The notes: a model not told the origin generated them from the sequence alone. Counted from the first letter of the stretch, positions 19,506-28,952 are shown. The stretch is 64,000 nucleotides of DNA from Pseudomonas sp. MM211 (GCF_020386635.1 NZ_CP081942.1:4898001-4962000); one strand, 5' to 3'. Translations and numbers: made by a program.

Positions 19506-20342
19506 TTATTTGGCTTGATCTGCAGCAACCACTTTCTTGGCATCGGCCAGCTTGGTGGTGTTCTTGTCCGCAGGCTTGGCGGTGGCTTTGGCTACTGCGG
19601 GTTTGGCCGCTGGTTTTGCTGCCGGTTTGGCCGGTGCCTTTGCCACGGCCTTGGCTGCTGGTTTGCTCGCGGCCTTGGCGGCAGGTTTTGCGTCAGCCTT
19701 GGCAGCCGGCTTGTCGGCAACAGCAACGGCGGTAGCGGCGGCTGCCACTGGAGCCGGATCTGGACGGCTGTACTGGGCGATCAGCGCGCGCAGGGTATCC
19801 TGACGGGTCAGGAGGATTTCCACACGGCGGTTCAGCTCACGACCATTGGCACTGTCGTTGGCCGCACGCGGCATGTCCGGGCCCATGCCCTGAACCATCA
19901 GGCGGCCCTGCTTGAGGCCGCTGAGGCGGAAGATGGCGGTGAAGGCACGCGCGCGCTCGTGGCTGAGCTCACGGTTGGTTTCCAGCGAGCCGCTACTATC
20001 GGCATGACCCAGGACCAGAACGCCGACCTTGTTGTCCTTCTCCAGTACCTTGGCTACGCGAGTGATCGGGCCAAGGGTGACCGGCAGCAGCATGCCAGGG
20101 CGATCCGGGTTGAACGAACCCTTGACCGGCGCGGTGACCACCAACAGGTTTTCACGACGCTCGATTTCGAAGTTGCTGCCCTTGATAGCATCGCGCACCA
20201 GTGGCTCGTACTCATCCAGCCAGGCCTGAGTGACCTCGGGCGGCGGCATCGGTGCCGGCTTGGGATCTTCCTTCTTCTCGAACAGGGAGCAACCTGTCAA
20301 CAGTACGCAAAGCGCCAGCGCGCAAGTCTTATAGGAAAGCAT
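19506..20342 (-). CDS. OmpA-family lipoprotein with Lys/Ala repeat tail
   Basis: A 278-residue envelope protein. A lipobox LLTGC puts the lipid on Cys18. The OmpA peptidoglycan-binding domain spans about 85-182 with HADSSGSLETNRELSHERARA and NGRELNRRVEILL. Residues 211-278 are a low-complexity tail of KPAAKA/AKPA units, rich in Lys and Ala like histone H1. The tail lies after the OmpA domain, so it would extend in the periplasm or past the peptidoglycan. The N-terminal half before the OmpA domain is not recognised. Confidence 0.85.
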   Translation of the reverse strand: MLSYKTCALALCVLLTGCSLFEKKEDPKPAPMPPPEVTQAWLDEYEPLVRDAIKGSNFEIERRENLLVVTAPVKGSFNPDRPGMLLPVTLGPITRVAKVLEKDNKVGVLVLGHADSSGSLETNRELSHERARAFTAIFRLSGLKQGRLMVQGMGPDMPRAANDSANGRELNRRVEILLTRQDTLRALIAQYSRPDPAPVAAAATAVAVADKPAAKADAKPAAKAASKPAAKAVAKAPAKPAAKPAAKPAVAKATAKPADKNTTKLADAKKVVAADQAK

Positions 20343-20432
20343 CGGTCATCCACATCTAATCGGTCGAAGTCACCCGGGCAAACCGGAGTCAGCAGCTAAA
20401 AGCCATATTGCGCAAGAGTTTAGCTGCGATTG

Positions 20433-21578
20433 TTAAAAACACTCGCATAAGATACCTGCAAGTTTCTGTGCCCGCGGATCCATTAAGACGAACGGCCCCA
20501 GGTTATTCGTAACGAAACCCACAGCCACATCGCGCTGCGGATCCGCGAAACCGGTCGAACCACCCGCGCCGGGGTGGCCAAAAGCGCCCGATCCCATGCC
20601 GTAGGTGGCGTTGGCCACAGCGGGCTGATCGAGCATGCAGCCAAGGCCGAAGCGCGTCGAAGTCAGCAACGTCTTGTCTTCGCCGATGCTGTGCTCGCGA
20701 GTGAGTTCACCCAGCAGTTCGCTGTTGAGCAGGCTGCCATCGAGCAAACCGCTATAGAAACCAGCGAGGCTACGGGCATTGCCGTGGCCATTGGCGGCGG
20801 GCTGCTGCATACGCCGCCACTCCGGCTTGTTGGTGCTGGTCATGATCGATGGGGGGTTAGCGAACGCCCGGGTGGTCAGGGCTTGGGCATCACTCATCAT
20901 GGTCTTGAGCAGGCGCTGGGCCGCAGCGTCACCGACATTGCCCTTGCCACGAGTGATGGTCGCCACCCGGTGGAATTCCTCGTCAGCCAGGCCGACATGA
21001 AAATCCAGCCCCAATGGCTTGGCCGTGCGAGCAACGATCGATTCACCAGGGCCGCGCCCTTCAATACGCCGTAACAATTCTCCGACCAACCAGCCGTAGG
21101 TGATCGGAGCATAACCATGCCCTTCACCAAGTGCCCACCAGGGGGCTTCGGCTGCCAGTGCCTGGGTCATGGTCTGCCAGTCGTAAAGGGCTTCGGCCGG
21201 CAGGCTCTCGCGTATCGCCGGCAGCCCGGCCTGGTGGCTGAGCAGATGGCGCAAGGTGATGCGTTCCTTGCCCGCTGCCGCGAACTCCGGCCAGTAGCGA
21301 GCCACCGGGGCATCCAGCTCCAGCTTGCCTTCGCCGACCAACTGCAGCGCGGTAACGGCCGTGAAGGGCTTGGTACAGGAAAACAGGTTGAGGATGGTAT
21401 CGCTGTGCCAGGCCTGCTGGCCGTCCTTGTCCGCGACCCCGGCCCAGATATCCACTACGGTCTCACCGCCGACCTGTACGCAGAGCGCTGCACCACGCTC
21501 CTGAGGGTCGTCGAAGAATTCGGCGAAGGCGTCTTTAACTGCTTCGAACTTGAGGTCGAAGTAACCCTGAATCTGCAC
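20433..21578 (-). CDS. Serine hydrolase, beta-lactamase/family VIII esterase fold
   Basis: A 381-residue enzyme with the class C beta-lactamase fold used by esterases and D,D-peptidases. The nucleophile motif S-x-x-K is SCTK at 67-70. The second motif appears as GYAPITYGWLVGELLRR near 176, and the third as FGHPGAGGSTGFADP near 335. No signal peptide is seen, so it is probably cytoplasmic, which argues for an esterase (EstB-like) rather than a true beta-lactamase. The substrate is unknown. Confidence 0.85.
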   Translation of the reverse strand: MQIQGYFDLKFEAVKDAFAEFFDDPQERGAALCVQVGGETVVDIWAGVADKDGQQAWHSDTILNLFSCTKPFTAVTALQLVGEGKLELDAPVARYWPEFAAAGKERITLRHLLSHQAGLPAIRESLPAEALYDWQTMTQALAAEAPWWALGEGHGYAPITYGWLVGELLRRIEGRGPGESIVARTAKPLGLDFHVGLADEEFHRVATITRGKGNVGDAAAQRLLKTMMSDAQALTTRAFANPPSIMTSTNKPEWRRMQQPAANGHGNARSLAGFYSGLLDGSLLNSELLGELTREHSIGEDKTLLTSTRFGLGCMLDQPAVANATYGMGSGAFGHPGAGGSTGFADPQRDVAVGFVTNNLGPFVLMDPRAQKLAGILCECF

Positions 21579-21625
21579 TGCTTGCTCCTGCGAGGGAGGC
21601 GCCAGGCTCGCCCGGCGCCCGGTAA

Positions 21626-23868
21626 TTAAGGCTTGGGCGCTTCAGCCGGCTTGGCTTCTGGCTCGGCCGCCGCATCCTTGACGGGGACTTCCTCAGGCTT
21701 AGGCTCTTTGGCGGCTTCCTCGAGTACCTTGGCCGGTACGCTCAGGTTGGCCTTGCGTACTGCCTTGACGAAGCCGTCCCACGGCCTGTCGGTGATCGCC
21801 ACCAGCCCCAGGTGACCGTTCTCGCCATCGAGCAGGCGCCCGGTTACGGGCTGGTCAAGGTACTGGAACCAGTGCACGCCAACGACCTGCGGCTCTTCGA
21901 GAGCCTTCTCCAGGAAGTGGGCATAGGCTGGGCCGCGCTCTTCTTCCTTGTACACCTCGGACACGCCACCCCAGAACGGGCCGCGGTCGCGGGAGCCGAA
22001 ATGGAACTCAGTGACCAGCATCGGTTTGTCCAGCTTGCGCAGCGTTTCAAAGTCGTAACCGTGCTGCGGCTCGCGGGTATAGAAGTTGAAGCTCAACACG
22101 TCACAGTACTGGGCGCAGGCTTCCACCGCTTCAGGGATGCTGGCGGAGAAACGGCCACCGAGCAGCAGATGGTTCGGCGTGTGCCAGTCGAGCGAATCGG
22201 CGATGGTCTTGAAGTAGGTGTCCGCGAACAGACGCAGGAACCGCTTCATGTCGTTTTCGATCGCCGGGTAGGCCGGGTTGATCGGCGGCGCCTGGAAGCC
22301 AGGGTCTTCCATCAATTCCCAGGCTGTCAGTTCGATCCCCCAGGCTTTGGACAGACCTTCCTGGTTGCGGTACTTGTCGCGCAGCTGTTTCAGGAAGGCG
22401 CGCTTGGCCGGTACGTCGGTGGTCAGACGCAACGTCGCGTATGCCAGGGCGTAACGAGACAGCGGGTCTTCCGCCGGGCCGGCCCAGGCCAGTTCGTTGT
22501 CGGCGTAATAGCCCATCACCCATGGGTCGTCACGATGGTCACGGGTGGCGATGGCGATGGCACGCTCCGCGGCCATGGCGAATCGTGGATCGAACGGGTC
22601 GGGCATGCCGCCCCACCAATCGATCCCGGTGCTGATGGTGGCGTAATCGCCGTGAATGGACAGCGGGATGCTGTACGGCATGCGCTTGTCGACGGCGAAA
22701 TCGCTCTCGCTCCAGTTACCCAGGGTGTTGAACCCCCAGGCCTGCAGACGATTCTGCGCCCGCTCGCGCCAGACTTTGGGCTCCTGGGCACCATAGGTAC
22801 GCTGCAGGTTGGCGCCGTAGAAATCGTACCAGCGGCCACTGTCGAAGGCGCGACCACGGTTGGCACCGGTATCGGACTGGTTGTCGCTGCTGCCGTAGAA
22901 CGCCGCCAGCGGCTCGCCTTCGGCCGGCAGCGCGCTGAACATCTTTTCACGGCCTTCGATATAGGTCTGGCTTTCGCTGCCAATGACCGTGTTGACGCCC
23001 AGCGAATAGAACGGATTGCCCTCAGGCGTGATCAGGAACCAACGCCCTGCGCGCTTTTCGGTGCGGAAAAAGCCGGTGGCCTCGAAAGACGGCCCACCAA
23101 TCCAGCCGCCGTAGTTGTCCTGCTTCGGCCGATCGGCCTGCCAGGCTTGCAGCTGCTTGTCTTCCTGAGCGACACCCTGGCGCAGCTGATCGTCGTTCTT
23201 GACCTTGCCCGGCCAGTCGCGGCGGGTGAACTGGCCATAGCTGTCGACGATACCGCGATAGGCTTCTTCCAGATCGGCGCTGTCACGCACACCGAAACGC
23301 CCCAGCAGCAGGTGCTGGGCAGCTTGTGGATTGGGGATAGAGAGCGTCACCGCGGTGACCTTGGCCGGGTCGATCTCACCGTTGACGGTTTCCGCCAACA
23401 GCAGCAGGCGCCCGTCATGACGCCACGGCATCACCGCCCCGGCACGCATGCCCTGGGCACGGGGCGAAGTGGCGCCCAGCGGCACCAGCAAAGTCTGCGC
23501 GGGTCCGGCTGGCAGTGCGATCTGGGTGGTCAGGCGCTTACCGTCGGCGCTTTCGATGCTGACATCGACGGTCAGCGCCCAATCCATGGCGTTCTGCACA
23601 CGCAGACTCATGGCGCTGGACTCGACCAGTCCCAGTTGCCGCTCTGCGGCGTCAGGCGCAAGGTCGGCCGCTCACCCGGATTGAACGTGGCGCGGCGCAG
23701 GATTTCGCCCTCTGCAGCGCTTTCCGCAGTGACGCTGGGCAGGTAGGCGTTGTCGCCGCCGACCTGCACCGCATCCATCGGGCGCACGAAATTGAAGAGT
23801 TCCTGACGGTCAGCGGCGCTGCCCACCGCCGGGAAGCCCAGCAACGCGATCAGCGCCAGGCGCCCCAT
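21626..23868 (-). pseudogene. Agarase/beta-galactosidase-like glycoside hydrolase, frameshifted
   Basis: Two adjacent minus-strand frames make one protein. The upstream frame (to 23611) gives a signal peptide (MGRLALIALLGFPAVGSAA) and the start of a beta-domain ending in QSGNWDW; the downstream frame continues it (MSLRVQNAMDWALTV) to 21629. A single missing base between about 23614 and 23626 explains the break. The catalytic TIM-barrel part shows two clan GH-A style acids, YADNELAW and LVTEFHFGS, and the C-terminus is a Pro/Glu/Lys-rich tail. The ATG at 23868 is uncertain; a TTG at 23997 has a better ribosome site. This may be a real disruption or a sequencing error. Substrate unknown. Confidence 0.7.
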
Positions 23869-24182
23869 CGCCAAGGGTTGTCGAGGACGGGCTGCAGCGA
23901 TGCACAGTGACAGTACTTTGGAAACCAGACCGTCGGTGGACGCGCGCGCTTCGCACTGCCCCGAACGTTCGGCCGACAGCAGCCAGGTGTTGACCTTCAA
24001 GACCCCTTCTCCCCGCAACTCGACAGATAAGAATGGCCCGCGACAGTCCCGCCACGGGCCCTTTGCCGCGCTTCACGCGCGAAGCGGCAATAGTGCGCCA
24101 GATGGGGGCCTGACCGCAAAGCCCGCATGTCGATTAAGGGCCATTTTGGTGCCTGTTTTTTCACGCCGCTGCTGAAACGGCG
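23869..24182. other. Gap between dinG and the glycoside hydrolase gene
   Basis: The frame of the glycoside hydrolase stays open up to 24018 with TTG start candidates at 24018 and 23997, so part of this stretch may be its N-terminus. The rest holds short GC-rich inverted repeats near 24040-24090 and no further gene that I can support. Confidence 0.4.
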
Positions 24183-26327
24183 TCAGGAGATTTCCCGGCG
24201 AAACGGCGGCAAGGCGTTGAGAATCGCCTTGCCGTAACGCTGGGTGACTACCCGGCGATCCAGCAGGGTGATGGTGCCGCGATCGGCTTCGGTACGCAGC
24301 AGGCGCCCGCAGGCCTGAACCAGGCGCAAGGAGGCGTCGGGCACGGAAATTTCCATGAACGGATTACCGCCCCGGGCTTCAATCCACTCCGCCAGCGCTG
24401 CCTCGACAGGATCATCCGGCACGGCGAAGGGAATCTTGGCGATCACCACGTGCTCGCAATAGGCGCCAGGCAAGTCGACACCCTCGGCGAAACTGGCAAG
24501 ACCGAACAATACGCTCTCCTCGCCGCTGTCGACCCGCGCCTTGTGCTTGTTGAGGGTTTCCTGCTTGGACAGGTTGCCCTGGATGAACACCCGCTTACGC
24601 CAGTCGCGCTCCAGACCATCGAACACGTCCTGCATCTGCCGGCGCGAGGAAAACAGCACCAGGGTTCCCCGCGAACCCTGCACCAATCCCGGCAACTCGC
24701 GGATGATCGCGGCAGTGTGCTCAGCGGCATTGCGCGGGTCGGCCTTCAGGTCCGGCACCCGCAACACGCCTGCGTCGGCGTGATGGAACGGGCTCGGCAC
24801 GACCGCCGTGACGGCCACTTTCGGCAGTCCGGCACGCATGCGATAACGGTCGAAGGTGCCCAGGGCGGTGAGTGTCGCCGAGGTCACCAAAGCACCATAC
24901 GCCACGTTCCAGAGGTTGCGCCGCAGGGTCTCGGCAGCGAGGATCGGGCTGGCATTGACCTCGATGTCGAACAACGCGCCACTGTCAGCGAGGGTCAGCC
25001 AGCGCGCCATCGGCGGGCTGTTTTCCGGATCTTCACTGGTGAACGCCAGCCACAGTTCCCAAGTGCCCTTGGCGCGCGCCAGCAAGCTGCCGAACAGCGG
25101 GTACCACTCTTCGGCCTGATGGCTGGCGATACCGATGCTGCCCTCGCCGTCCATGGCCTCCTTGAGCTTTTCGGTCACGCCGGTGAACAGGTCGGTGAGT
25201 TTGGAAAAGCCTTTCTTCAACTCCAGGCCCAGTTCGATCAGGTGCTCGGGCACGACCCCACCGATAAAGCGATGGCGTGGCCGCTCGCGCCCCTCCATGT
25301 CCTCGCCCGGTTTGAAATCCGCGACCTGCTCACAGGCACTGAACATGAACTGCTGATGGGTCTTGAGCTCGCGCGCCAGCTCCGGCACCTGCTCGATCAG
25401 CCGGCCGAGATCGCCAGGCAAGGGATGCTGAGCCAGCAGTTTGGTGAGGTTCTTGGCGGTCTGCTCCAGCCAGTCGGCGGTTGAGCGCAGCCGGGTGAAA
25501 TGAGCGAAATGACCGATGGCCTTGTCCGGCAGGTGATGGCCCTCGTCGAACACATAAAGGGTGTCGCGTGGATCGGGCAGCACCGCACCGCCGCCCAGGG
25601 CGAGATCCGCCAGCACCATGTCGTGGTTGGTGACGATAACGTCGACCTTGCCCATCCCTTCGCGGGCCTTGTAGAAGGCGCACTGGCCGAAGTTGGGGCA
25701 GTGCCGGCTGGTGCACTGACTGTGATCGGTGGTCAGTTGCGCCCAACGGCTGTCTTCCAGCTCCTGGGGCCAGCTGTCACGGTCACCATCCCATTTATTG
25801 CCGGCGAGCTTCTCGATCATGGTAGTGAAGAGCTTCTGCCCTTCTTCGTCCACGTCGATGCGAAAACCTTCTTCCTCGAACAACTGAGCAGTGGAACTCT
25901 GCGCCTGACCTTCCTGCAGCAATACGTCGAGTTTCGACAGGCACAGATAACGGCCGCGGCCTTTGGCCAGCGCGAAGCTGAAACTAAGCCCGCTGTTGCG
26001 CATCAGATCCGGCAGATCCTTGTGCACGATTTGCTCTTGCAAGGCCACGGTGGCCGTGGCGATCACCAGCCGCTTACCCGCTGCCTTGGCGATAGGGATG
26101 GCCGCCATGCTGTAGGCGACCGTCTTGCCGGTACCGGTGCCGGCCTCCACCGCGACCACGGCTGGATCGCCAAGGCGGCGCTCCTCGTCGTCGGTCTTGA
26201 TCGTACCGAGCACCTTGGCTATTTCAGCGATCATCAAACGCTGCCCATAGCGCGGCTTGAGCCCCTTGGACTCGAGAAAACGGGAATAGGCGCCCTGGAT
26301 CTGGGACTTGAGTTCGGTACTGAGCAT
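24183..26327 (-). CDS. dinG: ATP-dependent DNA helicase DinG
   Basis: A 714-residue XPD-like superfamily 2 helicase. Walker A is GTGTGKT (63-69); the DEAH-box variant is DEGH in VFDEGHHLPDKA. Between them lie the four-cysteine iron-sulfur cluster residues around QCTSRHCPNFGQCAFYK. The C-terminal helicase motif VI is LVQACGRLLRTEADRG. DinG resolves R-loops and replication-transcription conflicts and belongs to the SOS response in E. coli. A CTG-N10-CAG LexA-like box lies 22 bases before the start codon. Confidence 0.93.
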   Translation of the reverse strand: MLSTELKSQIQGAYSRFLESKGLKPRYGQRLMIAEIAKVLGTIKTDDEERRLGDPAVVAVEAGTGTGKTVAYSMAAIPIAKAAGKRLVIATATVALQEQIVHKDLPDLMRNSGLSFSFALAKGRGRYLCLSKLDVLLQEGQAQSSTAQLFEEEGFRIDVDEEGQKLFTTMIEKLAGNKWDGDRDSWPQELEDSRWAQLTTDHSQCTSRHCPNFGQCAFYKAREGMGKVDVIVTNHDMVLADLALGGGAVLPDPRDTLYVFDEGHHLPDKAIGHFAHFTRLRSTADWLEQTAKNLTKLLAQHPLPGDLGRLIEQVPELARELKTHQQFMFSACEQVADFKPGEDMEGRERPRHRFIGGVVPEHLIELGLELKKGFSKLTDLFTGVTEKLKEAMDGEGSIGIASHQAEEWYPLFGSLLARAKGTWELWLAFTSEDPENSPPMARWLTLADSGALFDIEVNASPILAAETLRRNLWNVAYGALVTSATLTALGTFDRYRMRAGLPKVAVTAVVPSPFHHADAGVLRVPDLKADPRNAAEHTAAIIRELPGLVQGSRGTLVLFSSRRQMQDVFDGLERDWRKRVFIQGNLSKQETLNKHKARVDSGEESVLFGLASFAEGVDLPGAYCEHVVIAKIPFAVPDDPVEAALAEWIEARGGNPFMEISVPDASLRLVQACGRLLRTEADRGTITLLDRRVVTQRYGKAILNALPPFRREIS

Positions 26328-26348
26328 GAAGAACTTAGGCTAAAAAGG

Positions 26349-26364
26349 CTGGATATATTTTCAG
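26349..26364 (-). promoter_or_regulatory. Candidate LexA (SOS) box of dinG
   Basis: CTGGATATATTTTCAG fits CTG-N10-CAG with the AT-rich centre typical of gamma-proteobacterial LexA sites. It starts 22 bases upstream of the dinG ATG, where a repressor would cover the promoter or start of transcription. Only one base of the inner T...A pair is off the best consensus. Confidence 0.6.
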
Positions 26365-26430
26365 TGTTTGCAAACGGCCGCTATCATAACGCGCCAATCG
26401 ACTGCGCGCTGACTCGCTTGCCGAAACCGG

Positions 26431-26601
26431 ATGAAGAGCAGCGTGTGGCAAGACTTTCTGAAACCCGATCAGCGTATTGCCGCTGGCAATCGAGCCGCCC
26501 TGAGGGACGGCGAAGAAATGGACTTCACGAACATCAGCCAGGCACGGCTCGGATTGCACCAGCCAACGCAACATGATCAGGCCTGTAACCGGAGTACATG
26601 A
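26431..26601 (+). CDS. Small open frame of unknown function, 56 residues
   Basis: An ATG-started frame that begins MKSSVWQDFLKP and ends directly against the ATG of the CopD-like gene (TGA then ATG). It is polar, with no signal or membrane segment, and I do not recognise it. No clear ribosome binding site is seen. Close coupling to the next gene is the only support; it may be noncoding leader or the remnant of a larger gene. Confidence 0.25.
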   Translation: MKSSVWQDFLKPDQRIAAGNRAALRDGEEMDFTNISQARLGLHQPTQHDQACNRST

Positions 26602-27066
26602 ATGCAACCTTATTCCTTGATCTACACCCTGCACCTGCTCGCTGCGCTGGTCTGGGTCGGCGGCATGTTCTTCGCCTGGATGGTGCTGCGCCCCGCGACC
26701 GTGGCCACGCTGCAGCCTGCGGAGCGCCTGACGCTATGGCTGGACGTATTTCGCCGCTTCTTCGTCTGGGTGTGGGTCGCGGTCGTGCTGCTGCCGATCA
26801 GCGGGATCGGCATGCTGCACATGGGTTTCAGCGGCTTCGATGGCGCACCACGCTATGTCAACGTGATGATGGGGTTGTACTTGGCGATGCTGGCGCTGTT
26901 CCTGCGCATACAGGCCCTGCAACTGCCGGCGTTGCGCCGCGCAGTGGAAGCCCAGGACTGGCCGGAGGGTGGTGCCGTGTTGGGCCGTATCCGCCGGCTG
27001 GTCGCGATCAACCTGCTGCTAGGGTTGGTTGTCGTGGCGATCGCGGCAGCCCGCCCTAGCTTCTAA
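26602..27066 (+). CDS. CopD-like integral membrane protein
   Basis: A 154-residue protein with four hydrophobic helices, starting LIYTLHLLAALVWVGGMFFAWMVLRP. The His and Trp-x-Gly-Gly pattern of TM1 is typical of the CopD/YgaP-type family of small membrane proteins, some tied to copper or heme handling. A CGGAG ribosome site overlaps the end of the small frame upstream. The precise role is unknown. It is divergent from dinG. Confidence 0.75.
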   Translation: MQPYSLIYTLHLLAALVWVGGMFFAWMVLRPATVATLQPAERLTLWLDVFRRFFVWVWVAVVLLPISGIGMLHMGFSGFDGAPRYVNVMMGLYLAMLALFLRIQALQLPALRRAVEAQDWPEGGAVLGRIRRLVAINLLLGLVVVAIAAARPSF

Positions 27067-27108
27067 GAGACAGGTAAAAGTCTGCTACGCACTAGCACTG
27101 TTGCGTGA

Positions 27109-27873
27109 TCAGAAACGCACCACGTCCAGGCGCCCGTCATGCCCGGCTGTACCCGGTTGGCCTGCCATGCCCGGACGCCCATCACGAGCGCCGCTGGTGC
27201 TGTAGATCCAGCAACCTTTACTCGCGCCACCAGCACCAGCGTTACCGGCGACACCAGCAGGGCCGCCCGCACCGCCTTCCAGCCGAGCCTGCAAACGTTC
27301 GATGGGGAAATCCGCCGGCACTTCCAGCCTTACCTGCCCACCTGGGGCACCCGGATGCCCATCAGTACCGTCCTGGCCATCATGGCCTGCGCTGGCCTGC
27401 CCCCAGGCGCAGCCTCCCGTCTTCCCGTTAGCGCCGTCCAGCCCTGCATAACCAGAAGCGCCGCGGCCACCACGGGCGTCGAGCAACCACTGATCGGTGC
27501 TGACCGCTTGCAGACGAACGACCAACGTACGCCCAGGTACCGCCGCACGCTGGGCAGTGCCCGGCGCGCCTGGTGCACTGATCTGCGCCCCCGAGGCGAT
27601 CTCGCCGGAGCCGATATCCAGGTGTAGGCTTTCGTTGGACGGTGCGATGGCGATCTGCGCGTTGTGCCCGAGGTACAACTCATCGATGCGCAACTCACTC
27701 ACGCCGACCGGAATCAGCAAGGTACCGTTATCGGCGACTACCAGGCGTTTCAACTGCAGCACACTGCCCTGAGCGGGCAAACGCATAAAGTGATGGGAGT
27801 CGACCTCGATGACCGCTTCAGCCACCGCCAGCAAGGGGCAGCACAGCGCTGCCAACAGCATCAGCTTACGCAT
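27109..27873 (-). CDS. Secreted protein with collagen-like Gly-X-Y segments
   Basis: A 254-residue exported protein. The signal peptide is MRKLMLLAALCCPLLAVAEA. Residues 21-125 look beta-rich. From about 130 on there are four collagen-like runs, for example GASGYAGLDGANGKTG, GHDGQDGTDGHPGAPG, GPAGVAGNAGAGG and GRPGMAGQPGTAGHDG, broken by short beta segments and two Cys (GGCAWG, KGCWIY) that could pair. I do not recognise a family. The stop and start of the DUF1145 gene upstream overlap by eight bases, so the two are probably co-transcribed. Confidence 0.7.
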   Translation of the reverse strand: MRKLMLLAALCCPLLAVAEAVIEVDSHHFMRLPAQGSVLQLKRLVVADNGTLLIPVGVSELRIDELYLGHNAQIAIAPSNESLHLDIGSGEIASGAQISAPGAPGTAQRAAVPGRTLVVRLQAVSTDQWLLDARGGRGASGYAGLDGANGKTGGCAWGQASAGHDGQDGTDGHPGAPGGQVRLEVPADFPIERLQARLEGGAGGPAGVAGNAGAGGASKGCWIYSTSGARDGRPGMAGQPGTAGHDGRLDVVRF

Positions 27874-28165
27874 GGACAGCCTCCTCGCTGCTCACATGTT
27901 GGGTCGCCACGATGACGTGGGGCAATGTCCAGATATGGAAGATGCCAAAAGCCAGAACCTGAATACGTGCGACAGCGGCGCGAGGTTGCGCGCGAAGCAC
28001 GCCATTGAACAACGCCAGCTCAAGCAGATGCAGCACCAGCACAGAAACACCGGCAAGTGCCAGCAACTGTGCGAAAGGTTGAGCGTAAGGATTGATCAGA
28101 TTGACCAAGATGACGCACCAGAACAGTGTCGCCAATAGTTTGCCCAGCCCCGCGATAGTCTTCAT
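27866..28165 (-). CDS. DUF1145 family membrane protein
   Basis: A 99-residue protein with two to three helices (LLATLFWCVILVNLINPYAQPF and LALAGVSVLVLHLLELALF) followed by a third, HIWTLPHVIVATQH. This fits the small DUF1145 family of gamma-proteobacteria, function unknown. Its end overlaps the start of the collagen-like gene by eight bases. Confidence 0.75.
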   Translation of the reverse strand: MKTIAGLGKLLATLFWCVILVNLINPYAQPFAQLLALAGVSVLVLHLLELALFNGVLRAQPRAAVARIQVLAFGIFHIWTLPHVIVATQHVSSEEAVHA

Positions 28166-28267
28166 GCCCGCCCCGACCGCTTATGATTGTGCGGCACATT
28201 ACTGTGTTTGCGGGTAAGGAGACTAGGGGTTCTAACGAAAACGATGCCCATTGCGTGGCGTCGTGCT

Positions 28268-28292
28268 CCTGACCGGCATAAAGCCGGTCAGG
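28268..28292. repeat. Perfect 10-base hairpin downstream of the OmpA gene
   Basis: CCTGACCGGC and GCCGGTCAGG separated by ATAAA, 25 bases past the OmpA gene stop on the minus strand. No T-run follows on either strand, so a classical intrinsic terminator is not supported; an RNA-stabilising 3' hairpin is possible. Confidence 0.5.
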
Positions 28293-28316
28293 ACTCTCAC
28301 GAATGTCGAGGCTGGC

Positions 28317-28952
28317 TTATGGCCGTGCTTCGACTTCCGCTTCCACGCGACGGTTGATCGCACGGCCTTCTTCGGTGGCGTTGTCTGCAACCGGACGGCT
28401 TTCACCATAGCCGACTGCGTTCACGCGGGTACCACCAACACCGTACTGATTGACCAGCACTTCACGCACGGCATTCGCACGGCGCTCGGACAGGGCTTGG
28501 TTGTAGGCGTCAGTACCAACGGAGTCGGTATGACCTTCAACCACAGTAGTGGTTTGTGGGTATTGCTTGAGGAAGTCAGCCAGGCTCTGGATATCGCCGA
28601 GGCTTTCTTGCTTGACTTGCGACTTGTCGAAATCGAACTTAACGTCCAGTTCGACACGTACCGCTTCAGCGACCGGCTCAGCAACCACCGGCTCTTCGAC
28701 GATGGTTTCTTCGACCATCACCAGCTCTTCCTGGCCATCAGCGCCATGTACCCAGCAATAGGCGGCAGCGAAGCCAGCACCGATTACCGCACCACCACCA
28801 GCCCATGCCGAGCTTTCGATGGCACCCAACGCAGCACCACTGACGCCACCTACCGCAGCACAAGTCGGCCAGTCGGATTTCTGAACGCCAGCGCAACCCG
28901 TCAGAAAGGTGGTAGCAATGATCAGGGGTACCGCTTTCCTTGTAATACTCAT
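28317..28952 (-). CDS. OmpA-family lipoprotein
   Basis: A 211-residue envelope protein. The lipobox FLTGC sets the lipidated Cys at 20. A glycine-zipper-like stretch (VGGVSGAALGAIESSAWAGGG) follows, then a short acidic Val/Glu/Pro linker (about 80-100) and the OmpA domain from about 105, with FDFDKSQVKQESLGDIQ, VEGHTDSVGTDAYNQALSERRA and GRAINRRVEAEV. The domain anchors the outer membrane to peptidoglycan. The ATG at 28952 has an AGGAG site eight bases away; a further-upstream ATG at 28982 lacks one. Confidence 0.88.
   Translation of the reverse strand: MSITRKAVPLIIATTFLTGCAGVQKSDWPTCAAVGGVSGAALGAIESSAWAGGGAVIGAGFAAAYCWVHGADGQEELVMVEETIVEEPVVAEPVAEAVRVELDVKFDFDKSQVKQESLGDIQSLADFLKQYPQTTTVVEGHTDSVGTDAYNQALSERRANAVREVLVNQYGVGGTRVNAVGYGESRPVADNATEEGRAINRRVEAEVEARP

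Noticed and set aside
21812..23746. A 644-codon plus-strand frame opposite the glycoside hydrolase gene.
   Set aside because: Antisense shadow; no recognisable motifs, and the minus strand carries catalytic residues and a signal peptide.
24130..24182. Inverted ACGCCG/CGGCGT near a T-run as a dinG terminator.
   Set aside because: The T-run lies on the wrong side of the stem for the minus-strand gene.
28268..28292. The perfect hairpin as a Rho-independent terminator of the OmpA gene.
   Set aside because: No T-run follows on either strand; kept only as a hairpin.
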